Part shown: piece after piece, positions 1-7,602 of the stretch
Position numbering within the stretch: position 1 is the first letter of the stretch
Layout: the number at the start of each line of letters is the position of its first letter
The notes under the pieces: generated by a model
What the model was told of the DNA's origin: nothing
Seen by the model: the letters and a program-made list of their open reading frames with translations, nothing else
The model's database searches: none
Position numbers and translations under genes: made by a program
NCBI RefSeq assembly: GCF_041821065.1
Contig: NZ_JBGUAX010000009.1
Span: 153,133-217,132 of the forward strand
Reading direction: 5' to 3'
Length of the DNA stretch: 64,000 nucleotides
From: Egicoccus sp. AB-alg2
GTDB lineage: Bacteria > Actinomycetota > Nitriliruptoria > Nitriliruptorales > Nitriliruptoraceae

Positions 1-410
1 CGCCCGTCGCGCGTCACACCGCCGGGCCGGTGGATGTACTCGTCGTCGACGACCAGCGGCTCGAGCTCGTCGGGGCCCCAGAACGGGACCGTCGGCGCGT
101 GCGAGGCGGTGAACAACTGATGGCGCTCGTTGCCGCCACGGTCCGTGGCCAGCAGCAGGCGGTGCTCGTCACGGCCCGTGGGGTCGGCCGGCAGGTACCC
201 GGCGCCGATCGGCTCCTCGAAGCGCGTGATCGGGATGAGCGATGCCGCCTCGACCGGCAGGGCCGTCCCGTCGACGTCCAGCCGGTGCACCTGCGCGCTG
301 CCGGGCAGGTCCGAGGAGACCAGCAGGCTCCGAGCGTCCGGGGACCAGCCGCTGGGCGCGGCCGTCCGGATCTCCAGGTAGGCGCGGATGTCGGGCGTCT
401 CAGAAGTCAT
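1..410 (-). CDS. S9 family peptidase (prolyl oligopeptidase type), N-terminal part only
   Basis: The gene starts at the ATG on the minus strand at 410 and runs off the left edge, so 136 codons are visible. The reading frame is open throughout and begins MTSETPDIRAYLEIR. Short strand-turn-strand units such as LLVSSDLPGSAQVHRLDVDG and LLLATDRGGNERHQLF are typical of the beta-propeller that gates the active site in S9 peptidases. The catalytic alpha/beta-hydrolase domain should lie outside the window, so function rests on the propeller alone. It is divergent from the Rpf gene at 584. No signal peptide is seen, so a cytoplasmic oligopeptidase is likely. Confidence 0.72.
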   Translation of the reverse strand, partial: MTSETPDIRAYLEIRTAAPSGWSPDARSLLVSSDLPGSAQVHRLDVDGTALPVEAASLIPITRFEEPIGAGYLPADPTGRDEHRLLLATDRGGNERHQLFTASHAPTVPFWGPDELEPLVVDDEYIHRPGGVTRDG

Positions 411-583
411 ACCCCGAGGCTAGACCACCCGACCAGCCTGTCCGCACGGACATGATCACTCGTGCAACGGCCGTGTGCAGGGACGGCAGGCACTTCCTAC
501 CTTCGCTCGCCGCGTCGGCTCGGGCCAGCGAGTCCGCATGCCCCCGGCGCGTTCCCCCCTTCTCCCCCGACCACAGGAGTCCT

Positions 584-1144
584 GTGCGTTCTTTTGGCAT
601 GCGCGTCATCACCGCTGGTGCGGCGACCGTCGGTCTCATCGGCCTCGGCAGCGCCGCTGCCGCCGCCGAGACCTATGAGGTCCAGGCCGGCGACACGCTC
701 TCGAACATCGCCCGCAGCGTCGACACCGTCGACACGTGGCAGGAGCTGCACGCGGCCAACCCGAAGCTCGACGACCCGAACCTGATCTTTCCCGGGCAGG
801 TCCTCGAGTTGACCTCGTCCGGCGGTGAGGTGCAGGTGAGCACCTCGTCCGAGGGCTCCGGCTCCGACAGCGCCGAGACCACCACGACGACCTCCGCCAG
901 CGCCGACGCTGGCGTGTGGGACCGCCTCGCCCAGTGCGAGTCCAGCGGTGACTGGTCCATCAACACCGGCAACGGCTACTACGGCGGGCTGCAGTTCTCG
1001 CTCAGCTCGTGGGAGTGGGTCGGTGGCGAGGGCTACCCACACCAGGCCTCCAAGGCCGAACAGATCCACCGCGCCGAGCGGCTGCTCGAGCGCCAGGGTT
1101 GGGGCGCCTGGCCGGCCTGCTCCAGCCAGCTGGGCCTGCGCTGA
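584..1144 (+). CDS. Secreted LysM-resuscitation-promoting factor (Rpf-like transglycosylase)
   Basis: Predicted secreted muralytic enzyme of 186 residues. A signal peptide (hydrophobic GAATVGLIGLGSAAAAA) is followed by one LysM domain beginning TYEVQAGDTLSNIARSVD and containing NLIFPGQVLEL. A Ser/Thr-rich linker leads to an Rpf-type lysozyme-like domain starting VWDRLAQCESSGDW. The glutamate of CES (about residue 119) is the expected catalytic acid, and GYYGGLQFS, WGAWPACS and the Cys pair fit the family. I chose the GTG at 584 because AGGAG lies 4 bases upstream; the ATG at 599 is 19 bases from that site. Known family role: cleavage of peptidoglycan at the septum and regrowth from dormancy. 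Confidence 0.9.
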   Translation: MRSFGMRVITAGAATVGLIGLGSAAAAAETYEVQAGDTLSNIARSVDTVDTWQELHAANPKLDDPNLIFPGQVLELTSSGGEVQVSTSSEGSGSDSAETTTTTSASADAGVWDRLAQCESSGDWSINTGNGYYGGLQFSLSSWEWVGGEGYPHQASKAEQIHRAERLLERQGWGAWPACSSQLGLR

Positions 1145-1162
1145 GCAACAGCGCCACGCCCG

Positions 1163-1429
1163 TCACGACGGCCGGTCCCCCTGGGGCCGGCCGTCGTCGT
1201 GTGCCAACTGCCGGACCAGCCCCCGAATCGCGTCGACCCGCGTGTCCGGATCATGCGCGGCACAGGCGACGCCCACGAGGAAGGTCGACAACGGCGCCGT
1301 CCACCGTTCGCTGGTGTGGGCCGCCACCCGGGCCAGATCCAGCAACGCCTCGCGCTCGGCAGGCGTCGGCGCGGGCACGTCGCCGGGCAGGGCCGCGCAC
1401 AGCCGTTCGAGCCACTCCTCGGGTCCCAT
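1163..1429 (-). CDS. DUF6457 small protein linked to molybdenum cofactor genes
   Basis: 88-residue predicted cytoplasmic alpha-helical protein. The stretch EEWLERLCAALPGDVP, then REALLDLARVAAHTSERW and APLSTFLVGVA, matches my recollection of DUF6457, a small family found beside mobA or fdhD in Actinobacteria. No catalytic motif is visible. It is divergent from the MobA-FdhD gene (starts 1429 and 1497, 67 bp apart), so the two probably share a promoter region. That neighbourhood supports a role in molybdoenzyme maturation, but the biochemical function is unknown. Confidence 0.75.
   Translation of the reverse strand: MGPEEWLERLCAALPGDVPAPTPAEREALLDLARVAAHTSERWTAPLSTFLVGVACAAHDPDTRVDAIRGLVRQLAHDDGRPQGDRPS
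1165..1197. terminator. Hairpin between convergent genes
   Basis: ACGACGGCCGG at 1165-1175 pairs exactly with CCGGCCGTCGT at 1187-1197. The loop (1176-1186) can pair further as CCCC/GGGG. It lies 20 bp after the Rpf stop and overlaps the last codons of the opposing DUF6457 gene. There is no T-tract, so bidirectional termination is inferred from position and stability. Confidence 0.55.
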
Positions 1430-1496
1430 CGCCGCTCCTCTCGCTCGTCCGGGACGTTACGTTGCCGACACGCGCCCGAGGCAAAGGAGCAGGGCC

Positions 1497-2993
1497 GTGT
1501 CGTCCGTGCGCCCCGACGACCTCGACCCGTCGCCGTCGCGTGGCCGGGTGGCGTGCACGGCGGCCGTGCTCGCCGGTGGCGCATCCCGGCGCATGGGGCG
1601 CGACAAGCGATTCGTCCCGGTCGCCGGCCAGCCGCTGCTGGCCCGCGCCGTCGCCGCGGTCGCCGAGGTGACCGACGACGTCGTCGTCGTGGTCGCGGAA
1701 CCGGGCCCGTTGCCGGCCCTGCCCGGTCACCCACGGACCGTCCGCGACACGCATCCGGGCGCCGGCCCGCTCGGGGCGCTCGTGACCGCACTCGACGACG
1801 ACGCCGAGGAGTTGGTCCTGGTCGTCGCCGGCGACCATCCCGCCCTCGCGCCGGCGGTGCTGAGCATGCTGCTCGAGCGACTGGCGCCTGCGGACCACCT
1901 CGACGCCGTCCTGCTGGGCGACGACGCCGGCGAGGCACAGCCGCTGGTTGGCGCCTACCGGCGGCGCGCGGCCGGTCCGCTGCGTCAGGCCTTCGCGGCC
2001 GGCGAGCGGCGGGCGCGGGCGGTGTGCGACCACCTCGACGTCGAGGTGGTGCCTCCCGCCGCGTGGCGGCCACTCGACCCCGCCGGCGACACGTTGCGCG
2101 ACCTGGACACGCCCGCCGACGTGTCCGCCTACGCCCGTGCCCGGTGGCCCGGCCAGGACGGCACCGGCATCGAGGTGGTCCGGCTGCAGTCGAGTGGCGA
2201 GGGTGTGGACCGCACCGCTCGTGGCGACCGGCTCGCTCCTGAGGAGCCGCTGCGGATCCGGGCCGCCGGCCCGGGCCAGGACCCGGTCGACGTCGTGACG
2301 ACCATGCGCAGCCCCGGCGCGGAGCACGAACTGGCTCTCGGCTGGCTGTTCACGGAAGGCCTCTACGACCCGCGACGGGGCGCGGCCACCGTCACGTACG
2401 GCGATCCGCGGGAGCTGGCGCGCCCCGAGGACACGGTCGAGGTGCGCCTCCCTCACCCCCTCGACCTCGCCGCCGCCGCCCACCGTCACACCGCGGCGAC
2501 CGCCTCGTGCGGGGTGTGCGGACGCGCCTCGATCGACGAACTCGCCGCTCGGTGCGCACCGCTGCCGGCCGACGTCCCCGCCCGCCCGCTCGCTGCTGCC
2601 CTGCTGCTGGAGCTCCCGCAGCGGCTGCGACGCTCGCAGTCGCTGTTCGCGGGCACCGGCGGCGTGCACGCCACGGGCCTGTTCGACGGCGACGGCGCGG
2701 CCGTGTGCGTGCGCGAGGACGTCGGGCGCCACAACGCGCTGGATGCGGCGATCGGGACCCGGCTACGGGACGGTCACCTCGACTTCTCCGACCTCGTCGC
2801 CGTGCTGTCCGGCCGGATCGGGTTCGAACTGGTCGCCAAGGCCGCCGCTGCCGGCATCCCCGTCGTCGTCGCGGTCGGCGCGCCCACCGACCTGGCCGTG
2901 CGCACCGCTCAGCGCCTGGGCATCACGCTGGTCGGGTTCGTCCGCGCCGGCGGCGGCAACCTCTACACCCATCCGCACCGGGTCGTCACCTGA
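1497..2993 (+). CDS. Fused MobA-FdhD: Mo-cofactor guanylyltransferase plus formate dehydrogenase sulfurtransferase
   Basis: One uninterrupted frame of 498 residues carries two proteins that are usually separate. Residues about 18-215 are a MobA-type nucleotidyltransferase: LAGGASRRMGRDK at 25-37 is the GTP-binding loop, VVAGDHPAL the metal-binding strand, and LRDLDTPAD near the end matches the MobA closing motif. Residues about 224-498 are FdhD, the sulfurtransferase that passes sulfur from IscS to the Mo-bisMGD cofactor. Its conserved Cys loop ASCGVCGR (C338 and C341) is intact, as are LFAGTGGVHATGLF, REDVGRHNA and SGRIGFELVAKA. The GTG start at 1497 follows AAGGAG by 7 bases. The fusion would couple bis-MGD synthesis to sulfuration. 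I see no frame break that could make it an artefact. Confidence 0.9.
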   Translation: MSSVRPDDLDPSPSRGRVACTAAVLAGGASRRMGRDKRFVPVAGQPLLARAVAAVAEVTDDVVVVVAEPGPLPALPGHPRTVRDTHPGAGPLGALVTALDDDAEELVLVVAGDHPALAPAVLSMLLERLAPADHLDAVLLGDDAGEAQPLVGAYRRRAAGPLRQAFAAGERRARAVCDHLDVEVVPPAAWRPLDPAGDTLRDLDTPADVSAYARARWPGQDGTGIEVVRLQSSGEGVDRTARGDRLAPEEPLRIRAAGPGQDPVDVVTTMRSPGAEHELALGWLFTEGLYDPRRGAATVTYGDPRELARPEDTVEVRLPHPLDLAAAAHRHTAATASCGVCGRASIDELAARCAPLPADVPARPLAAALLLELPQRLRRSQSLFAGTGGVHATGLFDGDGAAVCVREDVGRHNALDAAIGTRLRDGHLDFSDLVAVLSGRIGFELVAKAAAAGIPVVVAVGAPTDLAVRTAQRLGITLVGFVRAGGGNLYTHPHRVVT

Positions 2994-3029
2994 CGCGTCC
3001 GCCCGCGAGGCGCCGTCCGCGGCCGACCG

Positions 3030-3410
3030 TCAGGGGTTGGGTACGACGGTGAGCAGGGCCAGCAGGTCCTCGTCGGCGTGCAGGCCGTGCTTCTCGAGCG
3101 GGATCGGCGCCCACGTGCCGGCCGTGAGACGCACCTCCTCGTCGCCCAACCGCAGTCGTCCGGCGCCGCTGAGCACCTGGATGGCCGCCGGGCCGGGCGA
3201 GGGGTGCTCGGTCAGCTCCTGACCGGCACACAGTGCCAGCAGCGTCTGCTTCAGCGGCCCGCCCTCGGAGGGGGTCAGGGTCAGTGCGGACCGGCCGGCG
3301 TCGTGCTTCCGGGCCTCTTCCATGAGGTTGCCGCCGACCTCCTGCAGGTCGACGGGCGGGCGTGGCGTGCGCTCCGACACGTTGGGGTTGGCGCTGGGCT
3401 GGTCGCTCAC
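3030..3410 (-). CDS. Cupin-domain protein
   Basis: 126 residues. The C-terminal half is a single small cupin barrel: LALCAGQELTEHPSPGPAAIQVLSG forms the first motif and GTWAPIPLEKHGLHADEDL the second. Only some of the usual His/Glu metal ligands are present (H in TEHP, H in EKHG), so metal binding is uncertain. The N-terminus contains NLMEEARKHDAGRSALTL, common in small cupins thought to sense or bind small ligands. I chose the GTG at 3410 because GGAGG precedes it by about 6 bases; the frame is open further upstream. It is convergent with mobA-fdhD and has no obvious operon partner. Confidence 0.78.
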   Translation of the reverse strand: MSDQPSANPNVSERTPRPPVDLQEVGGNLMEEARKHDAGRSALTLTPSEGGPLKQTLLALCAGQELTEHPSPGPAAIQVLSGAGRLRLGDEEVRLTAGTWAPIPLEKHGLHADEDLLALLTVVPNP

Positions 3411-3685
3411 GAAGGACCTCCGCTGGTGGTTGTCGGCGACCAGTCTGCCGTCGCTTCCCGCCATCCGGGCCGCCAGTTGGACCACGTCTCTACCGACTCT
3501 CGACCGGGCCGAAACGGTGTCCGACGTCTGGGCACTACCTCGGATGGCCCGCCGCTTCTAGTCATGGCGGGCCATCGTGCAAGCCACGCACACCCCCTAG
3601 CGGTCCCCTTCTTTCGCCCTAGCCTCATCGGCCATTCGCGCCCGGATGGTCCGAGGACCAGCCGGGCACAACCCGAGGGGATGAC

Positions 3686-6424
3686 ATGAGAGGGAGCCGC
3701 AAGCTGCTCGGCCCCACGTTCCTCGTCGGTGCGCTCGTCGCGGCCATGGCCGCGCCCGCCAGTGCCACCGGGGAACGTGTGGAGCCGACCCAGCCCGCAC
3801 CGTGGGAACTCGCCGAGGCGAGCGACGCGGAGTTCGTCGACGACCTGTGGTTCGTCGAGTTCGGCACGCCGCCGGCCACGCGCGGCGGGCCGCGGGCCGC
3901 CCAGAACGCCGAGCGTGCCGCCTTCCGGACCGAGGCCCGCGCCGAGGGTCTGGCCATCGACGAGGAGAAGGACTTCCGCACCCTGTGGAACGGTGTGACG
4001 GTCCGCGCCGACCGGGGCGAGATCGGGACGATCTCCACGCTGAAGAGCGTCAAGGCCGTGTACCCCGTCGCCGTCGTGGAGCGTCCGGAGCCGTCGGAGG
4101 CGACGCCGGCGCTGGCCAGCGCGCTGGCGATGACGGGCGCCGACATCGCCCAGTCCGAGCTCGGCTACACCGGTGAGGGCCTGAGCGTCGCGGTCATCGA
4201 CACGGGCATCGACTACAACCACCCCGACCTCGGCGGTGACGGCGACAACGACAACCGCATCGAGGCCGACGCCAACACGCGCGAGATGGACCACCCGCGC
4301 GTGACCCACGGCTGGGACTACGTCGGCGAGGAATTCAACCCGGCCGACCCGGACGCGCCGCAGACGCCGCAGCCCGACCCGGACCCGCGTGACACCGAGG
4401 GCCACGGCTCGCACGTCGCCGGCATCGTCGGCGCCGAGGCGGCCGACGAGGACGGCATCACCGGCGTGGCGCCGGGCGTCACCTTCGGCGCCTACAAGGT
4501 GTTCGGCCCCGGTTCGACCACCTCCGACGTGATCGTCGACGCGCTCGAGGACGCCTACGCGGACGGCTTCGACATCGTCAACATGTCGCTGGGTGCGACG
4601 CTGGCATGGGGGCAGGACTACCCGACCAGCCGCGCCAGCAACGAGCTGGCGAACAACGGCGTCGTGGTCGTCAACTCCGCCGGCAACGACGGTGGCCTGG
4701 GCATGTACACGCTCTCGGCCCCGGCCAACGCGCACGACATCATCAGCGTCGCCAGCGCCGACAACACCGAGCAGCAGACCTTCGTGTTCGAGGTCGACCA
4801 GCTCGAGAACCCGGTGCCGTACCTGCCCATGAGCGACGCGCCGGCGCCGCCGACCGAAGGGCAGTCGGACGAGCTCGTGTGGCTCGGACGCGGGTGCGTG
4901 GACACGGGCAACAACGCCGACGACGTGCTCGACCCGCCGCACGACACCGCGCAGGCCGAGGGCCGCACCGCCCTGCTCACCCGTGGCGACTGCACCTTCG
5001 CGCAGAAGTACCGCGGCGCCGTGCAGGCCGGCGCGACCAGCGTCGTGATCCACAACAACGTCGCCGGGCTGTTCGCCGGCGGTGGCATCGACCGGATCGA
5101 CGACGCCTGGGCGGCGGGCATCAGCCGCGACGCCGGCCTGGCGCTGCGGGAGCTGCTGGCGGACGGAGAGACCGTCACCCTGGGCTTCAGCGACGAGCAG
5201 GTCGCGACGCCCAACCCGACCGGTGGTCTGGCCTCGTCCTTCACCGCCTACGGTCTCAACGTCGACCTGGAGTTCGGTCCCAGCATCATGGCGCCGGGCG
5301 GGCTGATCGTGTCCACCTACCCGCTGGGTTCGGGTGGCTACGCGATGCTGTCCGGCACCTCGATGGCCGCCCCGCACGTCGCAGGCGCCGTCGCGCTCCT
5401 GCTGGAAGCGGAGCCGGATCTCGACCCGTTCCAGGTACGTGACCGACTGCAGAACACCGCCGAGCCGGCCGTGTGGTCGCTGAACGCGGGTTCCGGTCTG
5501 CTCGAGCACACGTTCCGCCAGGGCGCCGGCATGCTGCAGGTCGACCAGGCGATCCTGGCCGACCAGCACGTCACGCCCGGGCAGCTGTCGCTGTATGACG
5601 CGAACGAGACCACGGCGACGGTCACCGTGACCAACCGCGGCTCGGAGGACGTCACCTACGCGATCAGCCACGTCGATGCGCTCCAGGTGGTTGCGAGCAC
5701 GTTCACGCCGGACTTCTGGTTGTCCCCGGCGAGCTTCCAGGGCCCGTCGTCGGTCACCGTCCCGGCCGGCGGCTCGGCGGACGTCACCGTGACCATCGGT
5801 GCGCCCGCTGCGATGCCGAACCACCAGTACGGCGGCTACGTCGTCATGACGCCCGAGGACGACGCGTCCAGCACGCTGCGCGTGCCGTACGCCGGCTTCG
5901 CGGGTGACTACGTCGACGAGATGGGGCTGCTCGGCTTCTGGGACTGGCCGGCCGACGCCGCCGCGCCTTCGTTCGTGGAGGTCGACCCGGTCATGGCGCG
6001 CTACCAGGACGGCTCGCCGGTCGTGGCCGAGCCGGGCCACGTGTTCCGTCCCGCGGAGGGTGACTACCCGTACGTGGCGCCGTTCTTCGGGCACTTCCCG
6101 GAGCGCATGGAGCTGTGGGCGAGCAAGGTCGGCGACGACGACCGCTTCCTGGTCGGCGAGCAGTCGAACCTGCCGCGCAGCCAGGCGCCGGTCGTGCGCC
6201 AGCTGTTCGCCTGGAACGGTCGTCTGCCCGTGGGCAGCACCGGCGGCACGCGGGTCGCCCCCAGCGGCGAGTACACCCTCGAGCTGCGGGTGCTGCGCGC
6301 CACTGGTGACGCCGACAACCCGGAGCACTGGGACACCTGGGAGTCGCCGGCGTTCTCGCTGGTGAACCCGCGCGGTGGCCCGCCGGTCGGCGGACCGGGC
6401 AACCCGGATCGCGGTCCTCGCTGA
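3686..6424 (+). CDS. Secreted subtilisin-family (S8) serine protease with PA domain
   Basis: 912-residue exported protease. The Sec signal LLGPTFLVGALVAAMAAPAS is followed by an inhibitor-like prodomain (about residues 50-135). The catalytic domain has the Asp in VIDTGIDYNHPDL (D172), the His in GHGSHVAGIVG (H240) and the Ser in SGTSMAAPHVAG (S559). A protease-associated domain (about residues 380-500; GRTALLTRGDCTFAQKYRGA) sits between His and Ser, as in S8A C5a-peptidase-like enzymes. The C-terminus is a beta-sandwich of Fn3 type (TATVTVTNRGSEDVTYAIS). The ATG at 3686 follows GAGGGG by 5 bases. Likely roles are nutrient acquisition or surface protein processing; there is no sortase motif or anchor. 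A strong terminator follows. Confidence 0.93.
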   Translation: MRGSRKLLGPTFLVGALVAAMAAPASATGERVEPTQPAPWELAEASDAEFVDDLWFVEFGTPPATRGGPRAAQNAERAAFRTEARAEGLAIDEEKDFRTLWNGVTVRADRGEIGTISTLKSVKAVYPVAVVERPEPSEATPALASALAMTGADIAQSELGYTGEGLSVAVIDTGIDYNHPDLGGDGDNDNRIEADANTREMDHPRVTHGWDYVGEEFNPADPDAPQTPQPDPDPRDTEGHGSHVAGIVGAEAADEDGITGVAPGVTFGAYKVFGPGSTTSDVIVDALEDAYADGFDIVNMSLGATLAWGQDYPTSRASNELANNGVVVVNSAGNDGGLGMYTLSAPANAHDIISVASADNTEQQTFVFEVDQLENPVPYLPMSDAPAPPTEGQSDELVWLGRGCVDTGNNADDVLDPPHDTAQAEGRTALLTRGDCTFAQKYRGAVQAGATSVVIHNNVAGLFAGGGIDRIDDAWAAGISRDAGLALRELLADGETVTLGFSDEQVATPNPTGGLASSFTAYGLNVDLEFGPSIMAPGGLIVSTYPLGSGGYAMLSGTSMAAPHVAGAVALLLEAEPDLDPFQVRDRLQNTAEPAVWSLNAGSGLLEHTFRQGAGMLQVDQAILADQHVTPGQLSLYDANETTATVTVTNRGSEDVTYAISHVDALQVVASTFTPDFWLSPASFQGPSSVTVPAGGSADVTVTIGAPAAMPNHQYGGYVVMTPEDDASSTLRVPYAGFAGDYVDEMGLLGFWDWPADAAAPSFVEVDPVMARYQDGSPVVAEPGHVFRPAEGDYPYVAPFFGHFPERMELWASKVGDDDRFLVGEQSNLPRSQAPVVRQLFAWNGRLPVGSTGGTRVAPSGEYTLELRVLRATGDADNPEHWDTWESPAFSLVNPRGGPPVGGPGNPDRGPR

Positions 6425-6443
6425 CCCGAGCCGCAGCACGAAC

Positions 6444-6473
6444 GAGGGGCGGGCCCACACGGGCCCGCCCCTC
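6444..6473 (+). terminator. Intrinsic-terminator-like hairpin after the subtilase
   Basis: GAGGGGCGGGCCC at 6444-6456 pairs perfectly with GGGCCCGCCCCTC at 6461-6473 around an ACAC loop. This 13-bp stem lies 20 bp after the protease stop. A short pyrimidine run rather than a true T-tract follows, as is usual in high-GC Actinobacteria. Confidence 0.75.
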
Positions 6474-6520
6474 TCGCATGCACGGGGCCGGCACCGCCGA
6501 CGCCGGAACCAACACCGAGC

Positions 6521-6555
6521 TTGACACGCAGAGCACTCTGTGAAACAAAGCACTC
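6521..6555 (+). promoter_or_regulatory. Candidate promoter and operator of the wHTH-LiaF operon
   Basis: A consensus -35 box TTGACA lies at 6521-6526. Overlapping downstream is a small inverted repeat, CAGAG-CA-CTCTG (6529-6540). A direct repeat AGCACTC occurs at 6532-6538 and 6549-6555, 17 bp apart (start to start). The -10 box is poor (AACAAA at a 17-bp spacing), which would suit a controlled promoter. Autoregulation by the winged-HTH protein encoded next is an inference. Confidence 0.42.
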
Positions 6556-6600
6556 ACCGGAACGGATCGCCTCCGCGCCGCCTCGAAAGGTCCGCTCACG

Positions 6601-6930
6601 CTGCCCTCACTCGACCCGATCATCCACGCGCCGGCCCGCCTCCGGCTGGTCTGTCTGCTGCAGGCGCTGCCGCCCGGCCGTGACCTGACCTTCCCCCAAC
6701 TGCAGGAACTGCTGTCCTTGTCCCCTGGAAACCTCTCGACCCATCTGCGCAAGCTGGAGGAGGTCGGCTACGTCGCCGTCGCCAAGGCGTTCAACGACCG
6801 GACGCCCGTCACGACCGTGTCACTGACGGCCGCGGGGCGGGTGGCCCACGCCGCCTACGTCGACGCGGTGACGCACTACCTCGACGGTTCTGCCGCCCAG
6901 GCCCTGCTCCACGCGGAGGAGACGACATGA
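6601..6930 (+). CDS. Winged-helix transcriptional regulator of the LiaF-like operon
   Basis: 109 residues read from a CTG start at 6601. Residues about 4-20 (DPIIHAPARLRLVCLLQAL) and LQELLSLSPGNLSTHLRKLE form the helix-turn-helix and EVGYVAVAKAFNDRTPVTTV the wing of a one-domain wHTH (HTH_27/MarR-like) family. Family members start at this position. No ATG, GTG or TTG exists in frame between the stop at 6541 and 6601, and AAAGG lies 10 bases before the CTG, so CTG initiation is the best reading. A later TTG at 6718 would delete half of the DNA-binding domain. It overlaps the next gene by ATGA, so the three genes form one operon. Confidence 0.75.
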   Translation: MPSLDPIIHAPARLRLVCLLQALPPGRDLTFPQLQELLSLSPGNLSTHLRKLEEVGYVAVAKAFNDRTPVTTVSLTAAGRVAHAAYVDAVTHYLDGSAAQALLHAEETT

Positions 6931-7601
6931 GCACCGTCCACGAAGGCCGCCAACAGGCGCGCTCCCGCCTCCTCGACCCGACCGTCCTGTTCGGCCTCGC
7001 CCTCATCGTCGCCGGGCTGTTGCTGCTGCTCGATCGACTCGAGGTCCTCGACGCCGGACGCCTGGCGGCGGACTGGTGGCCGCTGGTGATCGTCGGCATC
7101 GGCGTGTGGTGGCTGTTCGCCGACAGCCGACTGGCCGGACTGGCCGCGATCGCCGTCGGTGTCGTACTGCTCGGCGTCGTGCACGACGTCGTGGAGGGCA
7201 ACGTCGGCAACCTGATCTTCCCGGCCGTGCTCGTGCTGATCGGCGCCGGCGCGCTGACGGCCGGTGCGCGCATGCGACGGGCCATGCGGGGACTGCCGGC
7301 ACCGGACGGCAGCTGGACGCAGGCGCCCACCGCGATGGCCGTGTTCGGCGACGCCCGGCTGAGCGTCGCGGACGACGGCACCGACCATGCCGCCGTGACG
7401 GCGATCTCCGTCTTCGGGGACGTCGAGGTGGCGGTGCCCGCCGGCTGGCGGGTCGTCGACCGCACCACGGCGCTGCTGGGCACCGTCCGCATCCCGCAGG
7501 CCCAGCCGACCTATGCCGAGGCCCCGGTCGTGGAGTTGCACGGCCTGGCCATCTTCGGCGACGCCAAGGTCCGCTACCTCGACGACCCCCGGAGTGTCTG
7601 A
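6927..7601 (+). CDS. LiaF-like membrane protein (first copy)
   Basis: 224 residues. Three to four hydrophobic segments (VLFGLALIVAGLLLLLDRL, WWPLVIVGIGVWWLF, LAAIAVGVVLLGVV, LIFPAVLVLIGAGAL) make an N-terminal membrane domain. Residues about 130-220 form a cytoplasmic beta-rich domain with repeated VFGD strands (AMAVFGDARLSV, ISVFGDVEVAVPAGW, LAIFGDAKVR), as in the LiaF C-terminal domain. In Firmicutes LiaF restrains the cell-envelope-stress kinase LiaS. There is no LiaRS pair here; the wHTH protein is the only regulator at the locus. The start overlaps the previous stop as ATGA, with GGAGGAG ahead of it. Confidence 0.82.
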   Translation: MSTVHEGRQQARSRLLDPTVLFGLALIVAGLLLLLDRLEVLDAGRLAADWWPLVIVGIGVWWLFADSRLAGLAAIAVGVVLLGVVHDVVEGNVGNLIFPAVLVLIGAGALTAGARMRRAMRGLPAPDGSWTQAPTAMAVFGDARLSVADDGTDHAAVTAISVFGDVEVAVPAGWRVVDRTTALLGTVRIPQAQPTYAEAPVVELHGLAIFGDAKVRYLDDPRSV

Positions 7602-7602
7602 C

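Noticed and set aside
411..583. c-di-AMP (ydaO-type) riboswitch before the Rpf gene
   Set aside because: Such elements precede rpf genes in Actinobacteria, but I could not find the conserved core in this 173-bp region.
1497..2993. Frameshift joining separate mobA and fdhD genes
   Set aside because: The frame, composition and linker are smooth, with no internal ribosome site or start at the FdhD boundary that stands out.
3407..6553. 1048-codon open frame antisense to the subtilase
   Set aside because: It is rich in Arg, His, Val and Asp, has no family motif and lies exactly opposite a gene with a full catalytic triad. Long antisense frames are expected at this GC content.
6718..6930. 70-codon regulator from a TTG at 6718
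   Set aside because: This start would cut off the first helices of the winged-HTH domain, which are encoded upstream in the same frame.
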